From contig CAJUCC010000078.1 in the NCBI GenBank assembly GCA_910585205.1, forward strand, positions 1-51,938: DNA of 51,938 nucleotides. Reading direction: 5' to 3'. The DNA comes from an uncultured Lachnospiraceae bacterium (GTDB lineage Bacteria; Bacillota; Clostridia; Lachnospirales; Lachnospiraceae). Below are positions 31,650-39,637 of this stretch, one piece after another (positions within the stretch are counted from its first letter, which is position 1; every line of letters begins with the position of its first letter). The notes below the pieces were generated by a model. It was not told where the DNA came from, did no database searches, and saw only the letters and a list, made by a program, of their open reading frames with translations. A program made the position numbers and the translations under genes.

Positions 31650-32291
31650 TTATAAAAATCCGTTTTCCGCCAGCAGCGACCGGGTAACGCCGCCCGTCTC
31701 CCTGCCGGCTCCCAACAGCTTTTCCACATATTTGCCGATACAGTCGTTTTCCAGATTCACCGGATCACCTTTTTTCTTTTCCGACAATATCGTCATTTTT
31801 CTGGTATGCGGTATCACCGACACCCGAAACATCGTACTGCCCGCCTTTGCCACGGTCAGGCTCACGCCGTCCACCGCAATCGAGCCTTTCTCCACAACAT
31901 AGCGCATAATCGCCGCCGGTGCGGCAATCTCATACCAGACGGCATTTTCATCATTCCATATCCGGCTTACCGTTCCGACACCGTCGATATGGCCCGACAC
32001 GATATGGCCGCCGAACCGCCCGTCCGCCGCCATGGCGCGCTCCAGATTAACCCGCGACCCGGGCCGCAGGCCGCGGACATTGCTGCGGTCAAATGTCTCA
32101 TGCATAACATCAACCGTAAATCCGTTATTCCCCAGTCCTGTCACCGTCAGGCAGATACCGTTGACCGCAATGCTGTCCCCCGTCCTCACCCCCGGCAGGA
32201 TCGTTTCCGCTTCGATCGACAGACTCCCTGACACGGCTCCTTTCTGCACCTTGCGGACAACGCCGATCTCCTCTATGATTCCCGTAAACAT
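31650..32291 (-). CDS. ribE: Riboflavin synthase alpha chain
   Basis: 213 residues with the internal duplication of riboflavin synthase: MFTGIIEEIG begins the first beta-barrel, NGICLTV is its active-site region, and the second barrel repeats it (SGHIDGVGTVSRI, DGVSLTV). It converts two lumazines to riboflavin and the pyrimidine. The ATG follows the ribD stop directly and has GGAGGGG 9 nt upstream. The gene is also called ribC in Bacillus nomenclature usage. Confidence 0.96.
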   Translation of the reverse strand: MFTGIIEEIGVVRKVQKGAVSGSLSIEAETILPGVRTGDSIAVNGICLTVTGLGNNGFTVDVMHETFDRSNVRGLRPGSRVNLERAMAADGRFGGHIVSGHIDGVGTVSRIWNDENAVWYEIAAPAAIMRYVVEKGSIAVDGVSLTVAKAGSTMFRVSVIPHTRKMTILSEKKKGDPVNLENDCIGKYVEKLLGAGRETGGVTRSLLAENGFL

Positions 32292-33395
32292 TTATTCGCA
32301 CCCCTCCCGTATACTTTCGATCAAAATATCATCTCCGCAGCGGCAGACATCGGTAATCACAAACCCCCATGCCTGCGCGGGAAATGCCACTCCCTTTCCT
32401 CCCACGGGTCCTCGGCTTTCCGTTCCTCCAAACATCTTCGGCGCGATATAACAGTGCAGCGCCTGCACAATATCCGCCTCCAGCGCCGAGGCGTTCAGGG
32501 CGCTGCCCCCTTCCAGATAAATACTGTCTATTCCTTCTTCCCCCAACCGCTCCACGGCCTTTTTAATATCCACATGACCGTCCCGTTCCGGAACCTGCAG
32601 AATCCGGCAGCCCTTTTCCGCATATTTCTCCTGCCGGGAGGCATCCCGGCAGCAGGTCAGAAACCATGTCGGAATCTCCCGGGCCGTCTCCACTACCCGC
32701 GCTCCGGCCGCAGTCCGCAGCCCTGTATCGCAAATCAGGCGAATCGGCGTCCGTCCGCCCGGGATCCGGCAGTTCAGCAGCGGATCATCCGCCTGTATCG
32801 TGCCTGCCCCCGTCATAATCGCCATATGGCGGCTGCGGTCCTCATGCACCCGTATCCGCGCCGGCGCACCGGTGATCCAGCGGGACTGTCCCGTCCGCGT
32901 CGCTGTCTTTCCGTCCATCGTCATGGCATACTTCATCGTCACATAGGGGGTCTTAGTGCGGATATAGTGAAAAAATATCCGGTTCAGGGCATCACATTTT
33001 TCCCGCAGCACCCCCTCCGTCACAGCCACGCCCGCTTCCCGCAGCCTGCGGATTCCCGCACCCGCCACCAGCGGATTGGGATCGGCCGACCCGACAACCA
33101 CCCGGGCGATCTGATGCTCCAGAACGGCTTCCGTACACGGCGGCGTCTTTCCGTAATGGCAGCACGGCTCCAGCGTCACATACAGCGTGGCGCCTTTTGC
33201 CCCGCCGGCACACTCCGCCAAGGCATTCCGCTCTGCGTGCGGCCCGCCGAACTGCGCATGCCATCCCTCCCCGATCACCGTTCCGTCGCGGACGACCACC
33301 GCTCCTACCAGCGGATTCGGATTCACTCTGCCCGTGCCGCGCACGGCAAGCGCAAGAGCGCGTTCCATAAAAAAAATATCTTCGGCAGTTGTCAT
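32292..33395 (-). CDS. ribD: Bifunctional deaminase/reductase RibD
   Basis: 367 residues. The N-terminal zinc deaminase has PHAERNAL (His-Ala-Glu) and EPCCHYGKTPPC. The C-terminal reductase has KYAMTMDGKTATRTGQSRWI, MTGAGTIQADDPLLN and IYLEGGSALN. It performs the second and third steps of the pathway. The ATG at 33395 has GGAGAG 8 nt upstream. First gene of the operon, about 155 nt downstream of an FMN riboswitch with terminator hairpins. Confidence 0.96.
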   Translation of the reverse strand: MTTAEDIFFMERALALAVRGTGRVNPNPLVGAVVVRDGTVIGEGWHAQFGGPHAERNALAECAGGAKGATLYVTLEPCCHYGKTPPCTEAVLEHQIARVVVGSADPNPLVAGAGIRRLREAGVAVTEGVLREKCDALNRIFFHYIRTKTPYVTMKYAMTMDGKTATRTGQSRWITGAPARIRVHEDRSRHMAIMTGAGTIQADDPLLNCRIPGGRTPIRLICDTGLRTAAGARVVETAREIPTWFLTCCRDASRQEKYAEKGCRILQVPERDGHVDIKKAVERLGEEGIDSIYLEGGSALNASALEADIVQALHCYIAPKMFGGTESRGPVGGKGVAFPAQAWGFVITDVCRCGDDILIESIREGCE

Positions 33396-33423
33396 ATCGG
33401 TAATCTCTCCTTTTCCCTGTAAA

Positions 33424-33464
33424 ATAAAAAAAACGGCCGGAAACAAAACACTCCAAAGCCGTTT
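33424..33464 (-). terminator. Second terminator-like hairpin in the rib leader
   Basis: Minus strand AAACGGC (33458-33464) and GCCGTTT (33431-33437) with a 20-nt loop, followed by a long U-rich tract (33421-33430). It lies between the main riboswitch terminator and the ribD ribosome site. Confidence 0.5.
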
Positions 33465-33469
33465 ATCGT

Positions 33470-33504
33470 AAAATAAAAACTCTGAAATGTCACCATTTCA
33501 GAGT
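33470..33504 (-). terminator. FMN riboswitch terminator hairpin
   Basis: Minus strand stem of 11 perfect pairs (33494-33504 with 33479-33489), 4-nt loop, then TTTTTATTTT. The expected expression-platform terminator about 50 nt after the aptamer. Confidence 0.85.
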
Positions 33505-33550
33505 CTGTCATCAAACCGCACTGCGCAGTCAGTCAACTGTCGCATTGTCT

Positions 33551-33658
33551 TATCTTCTTTCATCCAGACTTTACTGTCGGCTTCGGAATTGCACCGAATC
33601 ATGCCTTTCGGCTCGTGGGCTGTACCACCGGTTGGGAAATGAACCCGACCCTGAAGAT
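33551..33658 (-). promoter_or_regulatory. FMN riboswitch (RFN element) of the riboflavin operon
   Basis: Minus strand sequence follows the RFN consensus throughout: ATCTTCAGGGTCGGGTTCAT at the 5' side, then CCAACCGGTGGTACAGCCC, CGAGCCGAAAGGCATGATTC, GGTGCAATTCCGAAGCCGAC, AGTAAAGTCTGGATGAAAG and AAGAT closing P1. FMN binding should favour the downstream terminator and shut off ribDEBAH. The promoter must overlap the end of the yjfB-like gene but is not clear. The 289-bp stretch between ribD and that gene is filled by this leader. Confidence 0.96.
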
Positions 33659-33684
33659 ATTTATGAAATTAGAATCCGGTGTTG

Positions 33685-33876
33685 TCACAGCCGAATATCG
33701 ATATTACCGCCCACAGCCGGATTTACGGAAAGTTCCATCCCCGCGGAATCGATCATCGCCGCCATCTCCGCGCCCTGCTCTCTCGCCAGATCAAGCGATT
33801 TCCCAAGCACCGCGGTCCCTACATCACCCAATGTCTTTGTCTGTGCGAGTGCCATCGACAATGCCGGAATATCCAT
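33685..33876 (-). CDS. YjfB family protein (putative motility protein)
   Basis: 63 residues. The ends MDIPALSMALAQTKTL and NPAVGGNIDIRL match the short YjfB family found in motile Firmicutes, annotated as putative motility proteins. GGAGGGG lies 6 nt before the ATG. It has no membrane segment and no known biochemical role. It is downstream of the PsiE-like gene (87 bp) and its end abuts the riboflavin leader. Confidence 0.8.
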   Translation of the reverse strand: MDIPALSMALAQTKTLGDVGTAVLGKSLDLAREQGAEMAAMIDSAGMELSVNPAVGGNIDIRL

Positions 33877-33963
33877 AATAACCCCTCCTTACAATCAAAA
33901 ATCCTTTATCATTAACAGCATAGCACAGTGAGATACGGATTGCAAGGTGTTACTGCTGTTTTT

Positions 33964-34371
33964 CTATGCCCCTTCTTTCCCGTCTTTCGTCTTCTGATTG
34001 TGCAGATACCTGCGCAGAACGCACAACAGGCAGACGCTGATTACGGAGACAAAGTCTTCGACAGGCGTTGTGTCTCCCACAATCATATGACGCGCCACAA
34101 GGAAAATCAAAATCTCCATTACATTGTCCGCATTCGGCTTGCATAACATCTGCAGAAATTCTATGCCGATTACAAGCATAAATATCTGTTCCAGAAAATG
34201 CTGAAACTGCTTGGTATCACCGAGAAGGTTCACAGAGGCGGGCATCCCCCGGAAAAGATGAAACGCCGAACATACAATACCGAGTAGCACAGCCGCTGCC
34301 AGAATCAATTCCATTACATTACATACGATGTGCAGTCCTTTTTTTACCTTTTCCAACCATATATCCGGCAT
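33964..34371 (-). CDS. PsiE-like small membrane protein
   Basis: 135 residues with four hydrophobic segments (about 18-38, 62-80, 84-102 and 108-122). FLEQIFMLVIGIEFLQML, ADNVMEILIFLVARHMIVGDTTPVEDF resembles the phosphate-starvation-inducible PsiE family. The ATG at 34371 has AAGGAGA 7 nt upstream. It begins 11 bp after the SH3-like secreted protein gene, so both are probably co-transcribed. Function is not known; a phosphate link is carried over only by name. Confidence 0.72.
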   Translation of the reverse strand: MPDIWLEKVKKGLHIVCNVMELILAAAVLLGIVCSAFHLFRGMPASVNLLGDTKQFQHFLEQIFMLVIGIEFLQMLCKPNADNVMEILIFLVARHMIVGDTTPVEDFVSVISVCLLCVLRRYLHNQKTKDGKEGA

Positions 34372-34382
34372 ATCCAGTCTCC

Positions 34383-35105
34383 TTATTTTGATTGCGGTGC
34401 AGGCCGCACCGTGGCCCATGCATCGATAAATCCCACCGTTTTATCGGGAAGACGCACCTGATAGAACCCCGTATCCGTCATACCCAGAACAGTCAGCGCC
34501 GTACCCGCGGGAACCGTCCGCAAATCTGTCGCCTGCGCAAGACAGTCTTTTTTCAGAACCGTATCCACCCTGGCAGTCAGTGCCTGCGTCACACAGGGCG
34601 TCACGCCAAATTTCTGATAGCGGATATAGCCCGCAACCTGATCCTGACTGGCCGCCGGCGCATCCAGCGCCGGTATCTCCGGTAATGCATAACCGGAATC
34701 CAGATACCCCCACGCCTTGAATTCGTCGACGAATTCCGTCATATAGCCGTTGCTCAGAATCAACTGCAACGCTTCATTGGAATGGCCGCCAATGACAAGC
34801 ATCCCTTTCTCCCGGATGTCCATAATCGTCCTTGCCTCACTTCCGCTGATCCTGCCGCCGAATTCCCCGTTCCCCGACATCGTCAGCGTGTAAATCGTGG
34901 CCGCCTGCAGCGTCACATCCCGCAGATCCGGATTTTCCATCGCCGTCTGTGCCCGGTTCACCTTCTCCATCTCCGCAAACGTATCATACATCCGTTTGTC
35001 ATTGCCGTAATAATAGGCCCTGCTCTCCGTTCCCGCCGCCAGAAACAGCGCAGCGCTCATAATAACGCCCATCACACAAGTTGTCATCACCCGGTATGTT
35101 TTCAT
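34383..35105 (-). CDS. Secreted protein with C-terminal SH3-like domain, unknown function
   Basis: 240 residues from the ATG at 35105 (AGGGG just upstream). A signal peptide (hydrophobic about 8-24, likely cleavage after SRA) precedes a CAP-like or unclassified alpha/beta region (YDTFAEMEKVNRAQTAMENPD, LVIGGHSNEALQLIL). The last 55 residues (CLAQATDLRTVPAGTALTVLGM, GFYQVRLPDKTVGFID) form a bacterial SH3 domain, typical of cell-wall binding. The N-terminal family is not recognised with confidence. It starts 53 bp after the TOPRIM gene and is followed by the PsiE-like gene. Confidence 0.7.
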   Translation of the reverse strand: MKTYRVMTTCVMGVIMSAALFLAAGTESRAYYYGNDKRMYDTFAEMEKVNRAQTAMENPDLRDVTLQAATIYTLTMSGNGEFGGRISGSEARTIMDIREKGMLVIGGHSNEALQLILSNGYMTEFVDEFKAWGYLDSGYALPEIPALDAPAASQDQVAGYIRYQKFGVTPCVTQALTARVDTVLKKDCLAQATDLRTVPAGTALTVLGMTDTGFYQVRLPDKTVGFIDAWATVRPAPQSK

Positions 35106-35157
35106 TTCCCCTTCTCCCCTTTCCTGCTTTGGCGCAGCATGTATCCGTATCATAATT

Positions 35158-35958
35158 TCAGACAAGCAGATTTGTCAGAAAATCGTACAGCTTTTTAAAC
35201 TCCGGCCGTTTCAGATAAGCTTCTCCAAATTTTGATCTGATAATTTTATCTTTGATGGTAAACCGTACCGGCCTGTCCGGTTTCAGGACAGAAGAAACCG
35301 CGCCCAACTGTACTTTATCGGCATAAAATGTCTGTATCCGTTCATCAGAAGCCCAGCATTCTTTTCGGATCTTACTGTATTCATCTGTCATAAACACATC
35401 TGCATACCTTTGTGCTTCCCGATACAATGCAGGATATGATATTTCCGTACATTCCAAAAGCAGCTTTTCCACCGCTCCAATACCATCCGAAGGAAAAAAA
35501 TAGATATAACATGGCATTGCATGTCCGCATATGGTCAGACATTCGTCATGAAAACCAATATCATTCTCCTTCCACTTCCTGGCAAAACTGTCTTTTATTT
35601 CATCTTTTGTTTTCAGATCCGTATCGCAAAATATAATAAAACCGCCAAAATCTTCATATACATCGAGTTTATCAATCAGATACGCCAATGCGCCGACTTT
35701 CAGGGGAATATTGTCACAGCCATTCGCCTGTTTGACCGCAATACCGATTTTATCCTTATGGTAAAAAACCGGGCTGTCCTGTCGTTTTAGCTCTCCGCTC
35801 ACAGCCGGATATTGCCCGATCATTTCCCGAAACAATAATGGGAGATCTTTCACATTCCGGCACGGAAGATAATGCAGCATTTTTTCCAGAACGGCCTCCA
35901 GAAAAGAGCAATCCGTAACGCCCTCCGAAACCAAGATATAATACTTTTCCATTTTCAT
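35158..35958 (-). CDS. DUF3226-like TOPRIM protein, partner of the AAA ATPase
   Basis: 266 residues. The N-terminus YYILVSEGVTDCSFLEAVLE (Glu-Gly-x-x-Asp) and GGFIIFCDTDLKTK (Asp-x-Asp) form a TOPRIM-like nuclease core, followed by a helical region; the whole resembles DUF3226 proteins paired with AAA ATPases. The ATG overlaps the ATPase stop (ATGA at 35955-35958), so the proteins are made together. DNA is more AT-rich than its neighbours. By analogy with OLD, Gabija and PARIS, an AAA plus TOPRIM pair could be an antiphage module, but the exact family is not confirmed. Confidence 0.72.
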   Translation of the reverse strand: MKMEKYYILVSEGVTDCSFLEAVLEKMLHYLPCRNVKDLPLLFREMIGQYPAVSGELKRQDSPVFYHKDKIGIAVKQANGCDNIPLKVGALAYLIDKLDVYEDFGGFIIFCDTDLKTKDEIKDSFARKWKENDIGFHDECLTICGHAMPCYIYFFPSDGIGAVEKLLLECTEISYPALYREAQRYADVFMTDEYSKIRKECWASDERIQTFYADKVQLGAVSSVLKPDRPVRFTIKDKIIRSKFGEAYLKRPEFKKLYDFLTNLLV

Positions 35959-37001
35959 CGAACATCAAATCCAATCTCATTCCGTAAATCAAGCAGTTTT
36001 TTCCCGCCGTATCTTCTGGCTGTCGTCTGGCCATCCCCGTTTTTGATATGATAGACAGCCATCTGCTCCAGTTCCTCGCAGCAGTCGTCCAGTATAATAT
36101 CCACCGCCTCCAAACTGTGGGTTGTCAGAAAAAGCTGCACATGATGAACCGCGCAAACCTTCAACAGTTTTGCAATAAAATCAAGCAAGGCCCTGCTGTG
36201 TATGCCCGCTTCGATCTCATCCACCAGCAAAATTCCGTCTTTCGCCAGCAAAGCGGAAGTCGCGATAAAGAACGCCTTATACATGCCGTTCCCGTAATCA
36301 TATAACGTCAGCGGCATCTCCTGATTTTTTCTGAACAGCTTAATCGTCCGCCCTTTTCCCACAATCTCAAAATTAACAATATCTTCATCAAATATCCGCA
36401 AAATGTCGATCAATTCATTCCGCAGATTTTGATCCAGTATCTTGTCAACATCATTCATCAAACGTTCCGTACGGTCAAATCTGGAAAAAGAGATAAATTT
36501 ACACGGTACCTGCAGATTTAGTACATTTTCTTTTGCCTTTCCCATTTCCACATGGTAACTGTCGTCATCTTCTTCAAAACGGACATAAAACCGATCGTGC
36601 CGATCTTCGTTGACACCATCATAACCATACAGAAACTGCAGTTCAAAGACATCAGAACTCTCAACGCCGTCTCCTTTGCTGATTTTCCGGCTTTTTTCAA
36701 ACATAACATGCGTATGCAGCTGTCTGTCGTCGTCGCCCAATCCGGACTTAATACAGATAACGGGCTCGTGTCCGACCGGAAAGAGGGATTCAAAGTACTG
36801 TGTGGAAAACCCGTGATACCGGGACACCAGCGTATTGACCAGCAATTCCACATCGTCAAACAGACCTGAAAAGATGATCGCCTCCAATATGGACGTTTTC
36901 CCGCAGTTATTCGGCCCTACAAATACATTTACGTTTTTGAGTTCTTCCAAATGCAGACCGGCTATGCCACGGTAATCATTAATTACAAGATCCCTTATCA
37001 T
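35955..37001 (-). CDS. AAA family ATPase (OLD-like/AAA_15/21 type)
   Basis: 348 residues. SMC/OLD-type ATPase: Walker A VGPNNCGKTS near residue 30, a signature-like YDYGNGMYKAFF, Walker B GILLVDEIEAGIH and the H-loop TTHSLEAVD, with an insertion between Walker A and the signature. The ATG at 37001 has GAGAGG 8 nt upstream; an earlier ATG at 37058 would lie within the promoter. It has its own promoter and an inverted repeat across its -35 box. Downstream, with a 4-bp overlap, is a TOPRIM-type gene. The coding region is AT-rich relative to the ABC genes, which suggests acquisition. Confidence 0.85.
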   Translation of the reverse strand: MIRDLVINDYRGIAGLHLEELKNVNVFVGPNNCGKTSILEAIIFSGLFDDVELLVNTLVSRYHGFSTQYFESLFPVGHEPVICIKSGLGDDDRQLHTHVMFEKSRKISKGDGVESSDVFELQFLYGYDGVNEDRHDRFYVRFEEDDDSYHVEMGKAKENVLNLQVPCKFISFSRFDRTERLMNDVDKILDQNLRNELIDILRIFDEDIVNFEIVGKGRTIKLFRKNQEMPLTLYDYGNGMYKAFFIATSALLAKDGILLVDEIEAGIHSRALLDFIAKLLKVCAVHHVQLFLTTHSLEAVDIILDDCCEELEQMAVYHIKNGDGQTTARRYGGKKLLDLRNEIGFDVR

Positions 37002-37029
37002 CTCAATACCTCTCCGAAATAATACCCTC

Positions 37030-37066
37030 ATTATATCCAACATACCCCGAAAACACAACTGTTTTC
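37030..37066 (-). promoter_or_regulatory. Promoter with inverted repeat ahead of the AAA/TOPRIM pair
   Basis: Minus strand TTGTGT (37053-37058), 17-nt spacer, perfect TATAAT (37030-37035). GAAAACA-N4-TGTTTTC (37049-37066) overlaps the -35 box and could be an operator or the end hairpin of the upstream ABC operon. Confidence 0.5.
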
Positions 37067-37100
37067 AAAAATCTTAAGAATACCTCCCGGCCCTTCTCCT

Positions 37101-37856
37101 TCACGCCTGAAATTTCCCGATAAATTCTTTTACCCGCTCGTCCGGACTGCCGAACAGTTCCTCCGGCGTTCCCTGCTGGCGGATCACGCCGCCCTCCATA
37201 AAGATAATCCGGTCGGACAGCTCCCGCGCAAACTGCATCTCATGTGTCACGATAATCATTGTCATATGCTCTTTTGCCAGTTCTTTGATTACCTTCAGCA
37301 CTTCGCCGGTCAGCTCCGGGTCGAGCGCAGACGTCGGTTCATCAAAGAACAGAATTCCAGGCTGCAGCGCAAGCGCCCGGGCTATGGAGACGCGCTGCTG
37401 CTGCCCGCCGGAGAGCTGATAGGGGTAGGCATCCTTTTTATCTTCCAGACCGAGCTGTATCAACAGCTTTTCGGCGCGCTCCAACGCCTCCGCTTTCGAA
37501 ACATGATCCACGCAGACCGGCGCATCGGTAATATTTTTTAATACGCTGTAATGGGGAAACAGATGAAAGCTCTGAAACACCAGGCCGTAATTTTTACGGA
37601 TCCGCTTCAGTTCCTGCTTCGGCGCATAGACACATTTTCCGTTTTCCTCCCACGCGGCCCGCTCTCCCAGATAGGAAAGGCTGCCGCCGTCCATCTGCTC
37701 CAGCATGGTTGCGCAGCGCAATAGTGTGGATTTTCCCGAACCGGAAGGGCCGATAACGGATACGACTTCCCCTTTCTCCACAGACAGGGAAATATCCTTT
37801 AACACTTCCAGATTGTCAAACGTCTTTTTCATATGCTCGATTTCCAGATATTTCAT
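37101..37856 (-). CDS. Polar amino acid ABC transporter ATP-binding protein (GlnQ-type)
   Basis: 251 residues. Walker A GPSGSGKST, Q-loop GLVFQSFHLFPH, signature LSGGQQQRVSIARAL, Walker B ILFFDEPTSALDPE and switch His VTHEMQ are all present. A short insertion (AAWEENGKCVYAPKQE) sits before the Q-loop. It follows the permease gene by 10 bp and is the last gene of a three-gene importer operon. Confidence 0.95.
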   Translation of the reverse strand: MKYLEIEHMKKTFDNLEVLKDISLSVEKGEVVSVIGPSGSGKSTLLRCATMLEQMDGGSLSYLGERAAWEENGKCVYAPKQELKRIRKNYGLVFQSFHLFPHYSVLKNITDAPVCVDHVSKAEALERAEKLLIQLGLEDKKDAYPYQLSGGQQQRVSIARALALQPGILFFDEPTSALDPELTGEVLKVIKELAKEHMTMIIVTHEMQFARELSDRIIFMEGGVIRQQGTPEELFGSPDERVKEFIGKFQA

Positions 37857-37866
37857 TCCCGTCCTC

Positions 37867-38517
37867 CTATCGATAATAGCTCAGTTTCTTTTCCAGATAT
37901 TCCATAAAAGCGGCGACAGCCAGATTAAACAGGTAATAAAACACACCGGCGGCCATCAGCGGCACAATCGTCGTCTCTTTGGCGGCAATCTGTTTGGCCG
38001 CCGTGAACATTTCCACCACCGCCAGCACAAAGGCCAGCGACGTATCCTTGACCAGCGTAATCGTCTCGTTTGTGACGGCGGGGAGAATCCGTTTGATAAC
38101 CTGCGGCAGAATAATTTTGCAAAAAGTCTGCATCCTGTTATATCCCAGTACCTGCGCTGCCTCATACTGCCCGGCCGGCATGGATTCGATGCCGCCGCGG
38201 TAAATCTCCGCAAAATAAGCGGCATAATTCAGGGCAAACGCCAGAATAACCGCCGTAAAGCGATAGGAAGCCGAAATTTTAAGCCCGAATACATAATACG
38301 GGGCGAAATACACGACAATCAGCTGCAGCATCAGCGGCGTTCCCCGCATAACCGATATGTAAATTTTGGTAAGTGTCCGCAGCGGAAAATGCCGTGACAT
38401 CCGCCCGAATGAAATCACAAGCCCGAGCGGCAGGGAAAACAGCAGCGTCAGGAAAAATATTTCCACCGTGACAATCATACCCTCCCCTAATTGTGCAACC
38501 ATCAATGCCAGATCCAT
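37867..38517 (-). CDS. Polar amino acid ABC transporter permease
   Basis: 216 residues, five or six membrane helices. The ATPase-contact EAA loop reads GQYEAAQVLGYNRMQTF (about residues 130-146), preceded by AAYFAEIYRGGIESMPA, typical of HisM/GlnP-type permeases. The ATG at 38517 has GGGAGGAAG about 9 nt upstream; an in-frame ATG 30 codons earlier lacks support. A single permease gene suggests a homodimeric channel. Confidence 0.93.
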   Translation of the reverse strand: MDLALMVAQLGEGMIVTVEIFFLTLLFSLPLGLVISFGRMSRHFPLRTLTKIYISVMRGTPLMLQLIVVYFAPYYVFGLKISASYRFTAVILAFALNYAAYFAEIYRGGIESMPAGQYEAAQVLGYNRMQTFCKIILPQVIKRILPAVTNETITLVKDTSLAFVLAVVEMFTAAKQIAAKETTIVPLMAAGVFYYLFNLAVAAFMEYLEKKLSYYR

Positions 38518-38630
38518 CGTCTTTTCTTCCTCCCAAATGCAAATGCCTTCCCCGGCAGCCTTTTTGTGCCTGACAGCAAACAGGGGATGAAGGATTCCCC
38601 CTTTCATCCCCTTACCGCTGTCTGTTTTTC

Positions 38631-39542
38631 TTACTGATCGTTTCCGAGACAGATCATGGAAACGTCGATTCCGTACTGCTCCGCAACCTTAGCCACCGTT
38701 CCGTCCGCATACAGCTCCAGCAGCGAATTTTCCACCGTATCTTTCAGCGCATCGTTTCCTTTTTTGAACCCGATTCCGTACTGCTCTGTGGCAAGCGGTT
38801 CCTCCAGCATCACATAGCCGTCGCCTCTCGATTCGATCTGATAAGAAGCCACCCCGATGTCGATAGCGAGCGCTTCGATCGCACCCGCTTCCAGATCCAT
38901 AAATGCGGTATTATAATCCGCATATTCCACCAGATTGGCAAACGATGCCGCCAGATCGAGATTTTCCTGATTTTCTTCGTCGGTCAGGGCTGCCAGTGCG
39001 GAAGAATCCTTCTGCACGCCGACAACCTTGCCTGCCAGATCGGCTTTGGAGGCAATGCCGCTTTCCGTCGGCACCACAAATACCTGACTATTGTCAATAT
39101 ACGGCATGCTCCATGTATAGTCGTCCTCACGACCGTTCATCGTAAAACCATTCCAGATACAGTCGATCGCACCCGAAGACAGTTCCATGTCCTTGGCATC
39201 CCAGTCAATCGGCTGTGCCACAAATTCCCATCCGTTCTTCTCACACACGGCCCTTGCCAGATCCAGGTCGAATCCCACATATTCCCCCGAATCATCCTTA
39301 TAGCCATACGGCGGGAATTCGGCGTCAAATCCCACGGTAAAGGTTGTCCCTGCGCCCGCCTCGCCTTCTGTGTCTGCGGCTTCCGCATTTTCCGCCTCCG
39401 GTGCCGCGCTTTCCGCTCCGCCTGTCTGTTCTGCGCCGCTCTCCTGCGCCGCATTCGTCTCAGCATCACCGCTCTGCCCGCAGCCCGCCAGAAGCGCCGC
39501 CGTCATGGCAAACGTACCTGCCAGTGCAATCCACTTTTTCAT
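38631..39542 (-). CDS. Amino acid ABC transporter substrate-binding lipoprotein
   Basis: 303 residues. Signal peptide with lipobox L-A-G-C, an acidic Ala/Glu-rich linker, then a family 3 solute-binding fold: TVGFDAEFPPYGYKDDSGEYVGFDLDLA, IDCIWNGFTMNGRED and GKVVGVQKDSSA. The conserved FPPYGY and Gly-Phe-Asp motifs suggest a polar amino acid such as glutamine or cystine; the exact ligand cannot be read. First gene of the importer operon, behind a good promoter and a clear AAGGAGG site. Confidence 0.93.
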   Translation of the reverse strand: MKKWIALAGTFAMTAALLAGCGQSGDAETNAAQESGAEQTGGAESAAPEAENAEAADTEGEAGAGTTFTVGFDAEFPPYGYKDDSGEYVGFDLDLARAVCEKNGWEFVAQPIDWDAKDMELSSGAIDCIWNGFTMNGREDDYTWSMPYIDNSQVFVVPTESGIASKADLAGKVVGVQKDSSALAALTDEENQENLDLAASFANLVEYADYNTAFMDLEAGAIEALAIDIGVASYQIESRGDGYVMLEEPLATEQYGIGFKKGNDALKDTVENSLLELYADGTVAKVAEQYGIDVSMICLGNDQ

Positions 39543-39593
39543 AATAATTCCTCCTTAACCCGCCCTTCTCTCCGTAAGAGCGCTCACTTTTGT

Positions 39594-39622
39594 ATATTAG
39601 CATGATAAAGTGGATGTGTCAA
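39594..39622 (-). promoter_or_regulatory. Promoter of the amino acid ABC operon
   Basis: Minus strand perfect TTGACA (39617-39622), 17-nt spacer, TAATAT (39594-39599). The start would be near 39588, about 45 nt before the substrate-binding protein ATG. Confidence 0.75.
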
Positions 39623-39637
39623 TCGGCAATCAGAAAT

